A DNA stretch of 17,399 nt from CAYMAT01 sp964388495. Lineage in GTDB: Bacteria; Patescibacteriota; Gracilibacteria; Peribacterales; Peribacteraceae. The DNA lies in the NCBI GenBank assembly GCA_964388495.1, contig CAYMAT010000029.1:1-17399 (forward strand), read 5' to 3'. The translations under genes and the position numbers were made by a program. Numbering within the stretch: the first letter of the stretch is position 1; every line of letters begins with the position of its first letter. Below, in pieces: positions 1 through 6,712 of the stretch. The notes under the pieces are model-generated. The model searched no databases and was not told the origin of the DNA. It saw nothing but the letters and a program-made list of their open reading frames with translations.

Positions 1-589
1 GGGTGACGAAGGTCTCGCCGCGGCGCGGAGATTCGTGGTTGAAAAGAATGCCGTTACACGCGAACATCCCGTAACTTTCGCGGTAATTGCGTGTGATATA
101 GAAGGAATACGCCTTGGCACAGGCATAGGGACTGCGCGGGTAAAAGGGCGTTTCCTCGTTTTGGACCGGCTCCTGGATCTTGCCGTACAGCTCGCTGGAG
201 CTGGCCTGATAGAAACGTACGTCCTTTTTGCGCGTGCGGATGGCTTCCAGCAGACGTGCTGTGCCAAGCGCCGTGATGTCACCGGTGTATTCCGGAATAT
301 CAAAGCTGATGGCTACATGGCTCTGCGCCGCCAGGTTATAGACCTCATCGGGATTGCTCGCTTCAAGAACGCGCATGAGCGAACTGCTGTCGCCCAGGTC
401 GCCGTAGTGAAGTTCAATAGGGAGATCCGGCGTATCGGTATCGCTGAAGAGATGCTCGATGCGTCCGCGGTTGAACGTGGAGGTGCGGCGCACCAGGCCA
501 TGGACCTCGTACCCCTTCTTAAGCAGGAGCTCTGCCAGGTAGGAACCGTCCTGGCCCGTGATACCGGTGATGAGTGCGCGTTTGGTCAT
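1..589 (-). CDS. gmd: GDP-mannose 4,6-dehydratase, C-terminus cut by window edge
   Basis: Gmd converts GDP-D-mannose to GDP-4-keto-6-deoxy-D-mannose in the cytoplasm, the branch point to GDP-fucose, GDP-rhamnose and GDP-perosamine. The 196 visible residues begin MTKRALITGITGQDGSYLAE, with the Gmd-type NAD(P)-binding GITGQDG loop (residues 9-15). Further in are HYGDLGDSSS (61-70), NLAAQSHV (85-92), SSSELYG (130-136) and the active-site RSPYACAK motif with Tyr155 and Lys159. The visible part ends in FNHESPRRGETFVT, a strongly Gmd-specific stretch. Full-length Gmd is about 320-370 residues, so 40-45% is missing beyond base 1. The ATG at 589 is the only start that gives the correct N-terminus. 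It is divergent from the dehydrogenase at 666, with 76 bases between. No GDP-fucose synthase or Rmd is visible, so the final sugar is unknown. A plus-strand reading of the same bases is an antisense shadow. Confidence 0.95.
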   Translation of the reverse strand, partial: MTKRALITGITGQDGSYLAELLLKKGYEVHGLVRRTSTFNRGRIEHLFSDTDTPDLPIELHYGDLGDSSSLMRVLEASNPDEVYNLAAQSHVAISFDIPEYTGDITALGTARLLEAIRTRKKDVRFYQASSSELYGKIQEPVQNEETPFYPRSPYACAKAYSFYITRNYRESYGMFACNGILFNHESPRRGETFVT

Positions 590-599
590 GATGGGGGAC

Positions 600-605
600 A
601 GGATA
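600..605 (-). promoter_or_regulatory. Candidate -10 box for gmd
   Basis: On the minus strand TATCCT lies 10 bases before the gmd ATG, a spacing that would place transcription start at or next to the start codon. No convincing -35 is seen, and no Shine-Dalgarno sequence precedes the ATG. The call rests mainly on similarity to the other unit heads in this window. Confidence 0.25.
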
Positions 606-653
606 CTCGAAAATGAGCAGCAAAGAAGGGCATACCGACCGAGGAAAATACGG

Positions 654-659
654 TAGAAT
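654..659 (+). promoter_or_regulatory. Candidate -10 box, leaderless start of the UDP-sugar dehydrogenase
   Basis: TAGAAT (5 of 6 match to TATAAT) sits only 6 bases before the ATG at 666, so a normal transcription start would fall on or beside the A of ATG. No clear -35 is found 16-18 bases upstream, and no AGGAGG-like site lies before the ATG. The spacing, not the hexamer alone, supports a leaderless start. Confidence 0.45.
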
Positions 660-665
660 CCGGGT

Positions 666-1937
666 ATGCAAGCACAGAAGATATGTATCGTGGGTTTGGG
701 CTACGTCGGCCTCCCTCTCGCGCATGCCTTTGCCAAGGCAGGACACCAGGTGACCGGTTACGACATTGCCGAACGACGCATTGAGGAACTGAAACAGCAC
801 ATAGACCGCACAAACGAGCTGACCACCGAGCAGCTCAAGTCCGTGAACATGGAATTTTCGACGGACCCCGCCGTCATGGAAAAGTGCGGCATCATCATTC
901 TGGCCATTCCCACACCCGTGGATGACGACAATAATCCCGATCTCACCCTGGTGGAAAGCGCCTCCGCAGCAGTCGGCAAACATCTAAAGAAAGGCGCAAT
1001 TGTGGTGTATGAATCCACGGTCTATCCCGGAGTGACAGAGGACATTTGCGGACCCATTTTAGAACGCGAGTCCGGCATGGCATGTGGGAAAGATTTCTTC
1101 CTGGGCTATTCTCCGGAACGCATTAACCCGGGGGACAAAGAGCACACGGTGGACCGCATCGTGAAGGTGGTAGCGGGCCAGGACGAGAAGACGACGGATA
1201 CTCTGGTTGCGGTGTACGGTTCCGTGGTGACGGCCGGTATCCACCGCGCCTCTTCCATAAAAGTGGCGGAAATGGCCAAGGCCATCGAGAACGCGCAGCG
1301 CGATCTGAACATCGCCTACATTAACGAAATCGCCATGCTCTGCAGTAAGATCGGCATTCCCACCAAGGATGTGCTTTCCGCCGCAGCTACCAAATGGAAC
1401 TTCCTGCGTTTCCAACCGGGGTTGGTGGGAGGGCACTGCATAGGAGTGGATCCCTATTATCTGGTAGAGAAAGCCAAGCAGCTCAAGATGCAGACGCACG
1501 TGATCAGCGCGGGCCGCGCGGTCAACGACGGTATGGCCTCCTTTGTGGTGCACCAAGTGGCTAAGCATTTACCTCCACCCTCAATGGATGTTCGCATCCT
1601 GGTACTTGGGCTTACCTTCAAGGAGAACATTCCGGACACCCGCAACAGCAAGGCCAAGGACGTAGTGCAACACTTCACCAGCTTGGGGTTCACGGCGGAG
1701 GCGCATGATCCGTTCCTGACCGATTCGGAAATCAAAGAGCGTGGAATGACTCCGGGAAACCTCAAGGACGGTGCATACGATGCCGTCGTCTTCCTCGTCC
1801 CCCACAAGGAATACATGGATGCAGGAGTACAAGGCATGACCGCTGCACTCAAACCCAAAGGCATTCTCTACGATCTGAAGTCCCTGCTCTCTCCGGAAGA
1901 AACCGCAAAAACAGGGAGGACGTATCTGTCCTTGTAA
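666..1937 (+). CDS. tviB: TviB/WbpA-type UDP-N-acetylhexosamine 6-dehydrogenase
   Basis: Cytoplasmic NAD-dependent four-electron oxidation of a UDP-HexNAc (UDP-GlcNAc or UDP-GalNAc) to the uronic acid. The 423 residues are normal length for the UDP-glucose/GDP-mannose dehydrogenase family. Seen in order: the N-terminal Rossmann loop GLGYVGLP (10-17); PTPVDDDNNPD (82-92); ESTVYPGVTE (116-125); GYSPERINPGD (147-157); the central helix AKAIENAQRDLNIAYINE with catalytic-type Lys204; the substrate loop PGLVGGHCIGVDPYYL with catalytic Cys258; and the C-terminal domain with LGLTFKENIPDTRNSK (314-329). The TKWNFLRFQPGLVGGHCIGVDPYY context is typical of the TviB/WbpA group rather than WecC or Ugd. The substrate hexosamine cannot be read from sequence. 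The gene is divergent from gmd, and its TAA stop lies 14 bases from the stop of the convergent epimerase. tviB is used here as a family symbol. Confidence 0.92.
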   Translation: MQAQKICIVGLGYVGLPLAHAFAKAGHQVTGYDIAERRIEELKQHIDRTNELTTEQLKSVNMEFSTDPAVMEKCGIIILAIPTPVDDDNNPDLTLVESASAAVGKHLKKGAIVVYESTVYPGVTEDICGPILERESGMACGKDFFLGYSPERINPGDKEHTVDRIVKVVAGQDEKTTDTLVAVYGSVVTAGIHRASSIKVAEMAKAIENAQRDLNIAYINEIAMLCSKIGIPTKDVLSAAATKWNFLRFQPGLVGGHCIGVDPYYLVEKAKQLKMQTHVISAGRAVNDGMASFVVHQVAKHLPPPSMDVRILVLGLTFKENIPDTRNSKAKDVVQHFTSLGFTAEAHDPFLTDSEIKERGMTPGNLKDGAYDAVVFLVPHKEYMDAGVQGMTAALKPKGILYDLKSLLSPEETAKTGRTYLSL

Positions 1938-1951
1938 TGACAGCGTAGTGA

Positions 1952-2983
1952 TTATTTGTAGAATGACTGGATGGCTTCACGGTTTTTGTTGAGCCATTCC
2001 CACAGGCGATCCATTCCCACCTGCACGTTCACCTTGGGATCCCATCCCAGCTCCTTGTTAGCCTTGCCATTGTCACTGACAAAGATGGGCTGATCACCCG
2101 GCCGCACGTCACCCTTGTTGACCGTAAGTGGAACTTTGAAGTGTGACTGTACGTGATCCAAAAACTCCATGAGCGAGAGCGTGTTCTTGGCACCTCCGCC
2201 GATGTTGTAGATGGAACCGGAGACTGATGACATGCGCTCAATGCAGGCGTCGTAACAGTCGAGCAGATCTTCAACGAAAAGAAGGTCTCGTACCTGCTTG
2301 CCGTTTCCATAGATTGTCACCGGACGTTTGAGCATGGCGGCGATGAGAAACCACGCTACCCAGCCCTGGTCCTCCACCCCAAACTGCTGCGGACCGTAGA
2401 TGCAGGACTGGCGGAGCACGACGGTCTTCATTCCATAAAGACGGGAATAATCGCGCACGTACTGGTCAGCGGCCCCCTTGGAGCACCCGTACGGCGAGTG
2501 GAAATCCAGCGGCTCGTTCTCACTGACCGCCGTAAGATCCCCTGCAAACGCATAGCGCTTCGCCTGCTCTACTACGCCAATGTGCTCAAGGCCACCGTAG
2601 ACTTTATTGGTGGAAGCGTAGAGGAGCGCCGGACGCTTTTTGGAGAGTCGGATCGCCTCCAGCACGTTGAAAGTACCTAGGGCATTAATGTCAAAATCAT
2701 CACGGGGATTCACAACGGAGGTTGTTACTGCCACCTGGGCAGCCAAATGCAACACCACATCAGCAGATTCCATCAGTTCCGTCAGCTTCTGGACATCGGT
2801 GCGGATATCACCTCTCACAAAGGTGAATTTGCCGGCGTAGCGGCTCTCGAGCGTCCGGAGATTCAACTCCGTTCCACGGCGGGAAAGGTTATCGAAGATG
2901 GTGACCGGGTACCCCCGTTCCAAGTAGCGCAGTGCGGCGTTTACCCCAATGAAACCGGCTCCTCCGGTGATGAGCATGTTCAT
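1952..2983 (-). CDS. rfbE: CDP-paratose 2-epimerase-like extended SDR (RfbE family)
   Basis: Extended short-chain dehydrogenase of 343 residues, the usual length for nucleotide-sugar epimerases. It has the NAD loop TGGAGFIG (6-13), DNLSRRG (31-37), HLAAQVAVTTSV (79-90), STNKVYGG (124-131) and catalytic SPYGCSKGAADQY with Tyr165 and Lys169. It also has RQSCIYGPQQFGVEDQGWVAWF (191-212), then VRDLLFVEDL and GDVRPGDQPIFVSD. The FGVEDQGWVAWF stretch and the NKVYGG form are hallmarks of the RfbE CDP-paratose/CDP-tyvelose 2-epimerase group, which inverts C2 through a keto intermediate. No CDP-glucose 4,6-dehydratase (RfbG) or RfbH/RfbS is in the window, so the substrate may be CDP-paratose made elsewhere or another NDP-sugar. 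The ATG at 2983 precedes MNMLITGG directly; an in-frame Met3 is the alternative start. It is convergent with the 6-dehydrogenase and divergent from the ABC exporter. Confidence 0.85.
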   Translation of the reverse strand: MNMLITGGAGFIGVNAALRYLERGYPVTIFDNLSRRGTELNLRTLESRYAGKFTFVRGDIRTDVQKLTELMESADVVLHLAAQVAVTTSVVNPRDDFDINALGTFNVLEAIRLSKKRPALLYASTNKVYGGLEHIGVVEQAKRYAFAGDLTAVSENEPLDFHSPYGCSKGAADQYVRDYSRLYGMKTVVLRQSCIYGPQQFGVEDQGWVAWFLIAAMLKRPVTIYGNGKQVRDLLFVEDLLDCYDACIERMSSVSGSIYNIGGGAKNTLSLMEFLDHVQSHFKVPLTVNKGDVRPGDQPIFVSDNGKANKELGWDPKVNVQVGMDRLWEWLNKNREAIQSFYK

Positions 2984-2992
2984 AGCCCGTTC

Positions 2993-3021
2993 AGTGTTGC
3001 GGAATGTGAGGCCACGGACAA
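2993..3021 (-). promoter_or_regulatory. Candidate leaderless promoter of the RfbE-like gene
   Basis: On the minus strand TTGTCC (bases 3021-3016, 4 of 6 to the -35 consensus) is followed by a 17-base spacer and AACACT (2998-2993). The latter is weak but keeps the important A2 and T6. Nine bases then lead to the ATG at 2983. There is no Shine-Dalgarno site. The geometry fits a transcript starting at the ATG. Confidence 0.35.
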
Positions 3022-3088
3022 GGGCGACTATTGGAGCGTAAAAATGGTCTGCGCTGGGGAAAAAAAGCGCACCAAAAGGGGTTTTTCT

Positions 3089-3097
3089 TGCTATAAT
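3089..3097 (+). promoter_or_regulatory. Extended -10 promoter of the ABC exporter
   Basis: TGcTATAAT is a perfect extended -10 element (TGnTATAAT), the strongest promoter signal in the window. No -35 is evident, which is normal for extended -10 promoters. The ATG at 3109 is 11 bases downstream, so the 5' leader would be only about 4-5 bases. A GTG at 3100 is only 2 bases after the element, so it would lie upstream of the expected transcript start. Confidence 0.6.
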
Positions 3098-3108
3098 CTG
3101 TGAGCTGC

Positions 3109-4904
3109 ATGAAGAAGAAGCCGCGGACCAATGTCGGCAAAATCGCCTATCTGCTCCGTCAGATCCACGTGCGTCGCCTGCATATTGCTGCGCCGGTGAT
3201 ATTGGCCCTGATCGCAGCGGTGTTTGAAGGAGCCGGACTGGGTCTTTTGATTCCCATTTTCAACGGATTTTTACAAAAGAGCTTTGCATTTGCGCTTAAT
3301 GCACCGGTCGTCGGTCCGTGGATCCAAATGCTTCCGGAATCCATCCTCAAAAATGACAGCCTCCTCTTTGCCTTCTTTTTAGCAGCCTTCATCTGCGTCT
3401 ACATTCTCAAAAATGTGATGCGGTTCCTGGCGGTGGTGAGCATCACCTACTTTGCACAGCGCTCATTGCACCATGTGCGGAAGATCTTGTTTGGAAAATA
3501 CATGAGTTTTGGAAAGCTCTTCTTTGACACCAGCAGCGTTGGACATCACAGCGCGCTCCTACTGGATCTGGCACAGCGAGCTTTATTACCCATTACCACG
3601 GCAGACCGCTGCATCAACTCGTTCTTCTCGCTCACAGTGTACCTGTGCGTGATCATGGCCATTTCCTGGAAACTGACGCTGGTAGCCATCCCCCTCTTCG
3701 TCGTTTTGTACTACGCAGTGCGCACGCTCATCAGCAGAATCAAGAAAATCTCCTACGGCATCTCCCAAAAGAGTGCGGAANNNNNNNNNNTTCAACTATC
3801 CCGCTGGTGAAGTCCTATCACATGGAGGGAACGGAACAGAGGCGCTTCACGGAAATTAGTGACGAAAAAGCTCGTCTGGACTTTATGGATAACGCCGTTC
3901 AGGCAGCCATACTCCCATTGCAAGAAGTGATCACGATGCTGGTAGCAACGGGGATACTGGTAGGTGCTCTTTCACTCTTTGGCCGGGATCAGATCGCTTC
4001 TGCACCCGCCCTGATTGTCTATTTTTATATCATCGTCAATGCTGCCAGTAAGTTCGGCACGCTCTCCGGGTACCGCGCCACGCTGGCCACTGCTTCCGGC
4101 CCGCTGGATGCCGTGCTCTCCGTCTTTGATGAAGACGGTAAGTTCTTCGTTCGCGGCGGCGACCAGAAGTTTTCAGGTCTGACACGCGACATTTCCTTCA
4201 AAAACCTAAGCTTTGGTTATACCGACCGTACCGTTTTGCACGACGTGTCCTTCACCATCAAGAAGGGTGGGATGACGGCGATCGTGGGCCCCACGGGTTC
4301 TGGCAAGAGCACGCTGGTAAGCCTTTTGATGCGCTTCTACGACTGCCCGCCGGGAACGATTTTGGTGGATGCAAAGGACATCCGCTCCTTCACACTCGAT
4401 TCCTATTTGTCTCACACGGCGCTGGTGAGCCAGGAGACCCTGCTCCTTAATGACTCTCTGAGGAACAACATTCTCTACGGTCTGGAGAACGTGAGCGAGG
4501 AACGCCTGCAGGATGCAGTGCAACGCGCGCGTCTGGGAGACTTCATCGCACGTCTTCCCAAGGGTCTCGATACTCCTATCGGCGACCGTGGCGTACGCCT
4601 AAGCGGAGGTGAAAAGCAGCGCGTTTCCATTGCCCGTGCGCTACTCAAGGGTGCGGAGATCCTCATGTTAGATGAGGCGACGAGCTCGCTCGATAGCCAA
4701 ACCGAAAAACTGATTCAGGAAGCCATTGATGAGGCAATCACAGGCCGCACCGCCATCGTCATCGCACATCGCTTATCGACCATTAAGCATGCGGATGCGA
4801 TTGTAGTGGTGCAAAACGGGAAGATTGCGGAAACAGGCACTCTGGACGATTTGCTGCAGAAAAAAGGCGTGTTCTTTAGGCTCTGGGAAGAACAGAAATT
4901 CTAA
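3109..4904 (+). CDS. ABC exporter with fused membrane and ATPase domains, interrupted by an N gap
   Basis: Inner-membrane half-transporter of the MsbA/PglK type, likely a flippase for a lipid-linked glycan. The N-terminal 224 residues before the gap hold transmembrane segments (e.g. LHIAAPVILALIAAVFEGAG, LLFAFFLAAFICVYILKNV, SLTVYLCVIMAISWKL). After the gap 370 residues resume at STIPLVKSYHMEG. They hold further membrane segments and then a full ATPase domain: Walker A GPTGSGKST, Q-loop ALVSQET, signature RLSGGEKQR, Walker B ILMLDEATSSLD, H-loop IAHRLST. The total of ~600 residues fits the family. The two halves are in different frames only because the gap is drawn as 10 N. ATG 3109 (MKKKPRTN) is preferred to GTG 3100 because of the promoter position. 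The ATPase looks intact. The substrate is inferred from the surrounding sugar genes only. Confidence 0.9.
3781..3790. other. Assembly gap of 10 N
   Basis: Ten N bases lie inside the ABC exporter. The upstream frame ends on a complete codon (Glu) at 3780. The downstream frame begins with the third base of a codon at 3791. An intact gene therefore needs a true gap length of 2 modulo 3, so 10 is a placeholder. Comparison with the usual exporter layout between this helix and the VKSY motif suggests roughly 8-12 missing residues. Confidence 0.95.
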
Positions 4905-5003
4905 AAATCGCTTTCTGATCATTCCGCAGACATTAGGCGGGAAGTAGGGCAAGAGCGGCGTGTGAGTGATCAATGATGGAGAGGATAATCCGAGCAGTAA
5001 CAA

Positions 5004-5023
5004 TTTTTGTCTTTCGACAAAAA
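5004..5023 (-). terminator. AT-rich hairpin, candidate terminator
   Basis: TTTTTGTC (5004-5011) pairs perfectly with GACAAAAA (5016-5023) around a 4-base loop. Read on the minus strand the loop is GAAA, a stable GNRA-type tetraloop closed by C-G. The stem is AT-rich and lacks a long downstream U tract on either strand, so this is weak as a classical intrinsic terminator, although its place between convergent genes fits. Confidence 0.35.
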
Positions 5024-5126
5024 AGTTTTGCGGAAAGAAAAACCGGATATCAATACTCCGCAGTATTCATTCACGTACAGTTTTTGCGTGGAGTGTTCCA
5101 GTTTTTGAGAGTTATTCAAAACACCG

Positions 5127-5140
5127 TTCTCCGGGGAGAA
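5127..5140 (-). terminator. Short hairpin downstream of the first glycosyltransferase gene
   Basis: TTCTC (5127-5131) and GAGAA (5136-5140) form a 5-bp stem with a 4-base loop, extendable to 6 bp with a 2-base loop. It lies about 50 bases after the stop of the minus-strand gene. On that strand the stem is followed by CGGTGTTTT, only a short U run, so terminator function is uncertain. Confidence 0.3.
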
Positions 5141-5190
5141 TTATGTAATGACAATGTTCGGATGATAGTCTTTCAGAAGAATAAAGCGAT

Positions 5191-6669
5191 CTATGCGCCC
5201 ATCACAGCATCGGTATGACGCCGCAGAAGAGCCCCTACCAAAACCGCCTTTTCCGCCTCACGCTCTTTCTGCTCCTCGTACTTTGTGTGCACGGGACTGC
5301 GGCGGCTGCCGGGATACGGCGTTGCCGTCTCTTCCAGAGCCTTCATGAAAACGCGTGCGTCATGCTCCGTATGCTGGCAGGGATTCTGCGCTATCCCCTG
5401 CAGCACGCGCTTGCAATCTTCCAGTGTGCGCACTTGATGGACACCCGGAGCGTATTGCCAGAGGAAATGACCGAACATCAAGGCGGGCTTGAGACGCAGA
5501 GAGGCCTCAAAGGCCACCGTCCCTGTAGCCGTGACGACAGCTTTTGCCCTATCCAGGAGCATGAAGGTATCGGTCTTTTTGGGCACCAGGGTAACCGAGG
5601 GAATGGATACCAGACTCCGGTAAAACTCTGGGCTGCGCCACCGCTCATCCTGCTCGGGGTTCTCCTTCACGTAGATGCACCAGCCCTGGGGCAAAGCGGC
5701 GGCAATCAGCTGCACCATTAACTCCTGATCCTCGTACGCACCGGCAAGCGGGAGTGTGGTGGCCTCCGGCTGCAGGTGCAGCGCAATGTACACGTACGGC
5801 TTTGAAAGATCCGGATCACGCGCTAATTGATCGTACAAACGGATGGTTTCCCGTTCGCGCTTTTTTCGCGCCCAAAACTGCTGTGAGCAAACGGAGGTAA
5901 CAAACCGTGCAGGGTGACGCACAAGAACCTTAATAGCTCTGCCCAGAAGCGCGGAGAAGGCGTCGCGCTTCTGCAGTCTGTCCAATTTGGGCGTGTAGGG
6001 CGGAACGGGGCGGGGGTTACGGAAGAAATGGAAGATTTTCTCGTAGTTTTCCGAAAGCGGGACGGTTCCCGAGGGATCCACAAAGTTTTTTTGCAGCTTC
6101 TGATATATCTGATGCAACTCCGGCGAGGGATCCTCCATGTCCCGAGTAATGAAAGCCGCACCGATAGTGTACGTCCGATTAATGTAGAAAATGGGGATCT
6201 TTTTGAGGCGGCAAAGCTCGTAGAGAACGTAGTCGTAACACTGGTGCGGCTCATGGTTCATGAGCACCAGGTTGATCTTGTGCGTGATGAGCATGTGATT
6301 CCAGTACTGCAAATGCGCGTAGTACTGCCGGTGGCGCTCGCGGAAAGGAATGTCGTTCAAGACTCGCCATCGCGGCATGCTTTGCACGTAACGACCCACC
6401 ATCTTAAGGAAAATCGCCTCACATCCGCGCATTTTTTCGATCAAATCCGCGTCCAACGGCGTCACATCGTTCCAGTCAAAGCCTGCATAGTCGCCGATGC
6501 GCTGTTTTTTGGCGTTTACCCAGACGTGCTGCGCGGCCGTCAGCTCCGGCGTCCATTCCGGAGCGTTGGAAATAGTGATGCAGGTGCCGATGCTCATTCC
6601 GCGCAGCGCGTTCTCTATCTGCTGGCGCTCAAAAACGTTGCCGTCGAAGGATTTAACGATGATATTCAC
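5191..6669 (-). CDS. Capsule-type glycosyltransferase candidate, paralogue 1 (492 aa)
   Basis: A soluble ~490-residue protein clearly homologous to the product of 14224-15732. Shared blocks include the WN...INL-L-(N/S)-PH...D..LY.LCRL..IP segment (here 123-159), EDPSPELHQIYQKL (179-192), PYVYIALHLQPEATTLPLAGAY (291-312), IYVKENPEQ (332-340) and AVVTATGTVAFEASLRLKPALMFG (377-400). The KE(N/H)P motif plus the late T-G-FEA-KP-G block resemble the second half of GT-B capsule polysaccharide proteins (Capsule_synth-like), where this region binds the activated sugar. That assignment is inference, and the acceptor and donor are unknown. The start is GTG at 6669, chosen because the N-terminus NIIVKSFDG aligns with IRAIVARFSSG of the paralogue. 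It lies 43 bases after the NeuB homologue, so it is probably co-transcribed with or close behind the NulO genes. Paralogue 1 has KENP where paralogue 2 has KEHP. Confidence 0.7.
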   Translation of the reverse strand: MNIIVKSFDGNVFERQQIENALRGMSIGTCITISNAPEWTPELTAAQHVWVNAKKQRIGDYAGFDWNDVTPLDADLIEKMRGCEAIFLKMVGRYVQSMPRWRVLNDIPFRERHRQYYAHLQYWNHMLITHKINLVLMNHEPHQCYDYVLYELCRLKKIPIFYINRTYTIGAAFITRDMEDPSPELHQIYQKLQKNFVDPSGTVPLSENYEKIFHFFRNPRPVPPYTPKLDRLQKRDAFSALLGRAIKVLVRHPARFVTSVCSQQFWARKKRERETIRLYDQLARDPDLSKPYVYIALHLQPEATTLPLAGAYEDQELMVQLIAAALPQGWCIYVKENPEQDERWRSPEFYRSLVSIPSVTLVPKKTDTFMLLDRAKAVVTATGTVAFEASLRLKPALMFGHFLWQYAPGVHQVRTLEDCKRVLQGIAQNPCQHTEHDARVFMKALEETATPYPGSRRSPVHTKYEEQKEREAEKAVLVGALLRRHTDAVMGA

Positions 6670-6675
6670 AAAAAG

Positions 6676-6681
6676 AGCCTA
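6676..6681 (-). promoter_or_regulatory. Candidate -10 box before glycosyltransferase 1
   Basis: On the minus strand TAGGCT lies 6 bases before the GTG at 6669, the same spacing as TAGAAT before the gene at 666. The hexamer is a modest match and the -35 (TGGATT at 17 bases) is weak. It may be an internal promoter behind neuB. Confidence 0.25.
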
Positions 6682-6712
6682 ACGGAACACGTGCGCAAAA
6701 TCCATGCAGCGA

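Larger units (their letters stand above)
4905..5190. other. Gene-free 286-base convergent intergenic region with small hairpins
   Basis: This is the largest non-coding stretch, lying between the stops of the plus-strand ABC exporter and the minus-strand glycosyltransferase. It is more AT-rich than its flanks. Short readable frames exist on the plus strand but show no recognisable protein. Three inverted repeats are visible: 5004-5023, 5052-5067 (AATACT, loop CCGC, AGTATT) and 5127-5140. Termination between converging units is the simplest role. No riboswitch, CRISPR or mobile-element signature was seen. Confidence 0.7.

Noticed and set aside
35..616. Plus-strand open frame of 193 codons at the left edge
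   Set aside because: It is antisense to a clear Gmd on the minus strand (GITGQDG, YxxxK, FNHESPRRGETFVT). Its own product has no recognisable motif.
3645..3780. Separate second gene starting at 3645 for the ABC ATPase half
   Set aside because: The stretch before the gap in that frame is not protein-like; the other frame holds the membrane domain. The split is an artefact of the gap length.
4966..5218. Small plus-strand frames in the intergenic region (4966-5148, 4973-5218)
   Set aside because: No start signal, low-complexity products without domain features, and they span the hairpins.
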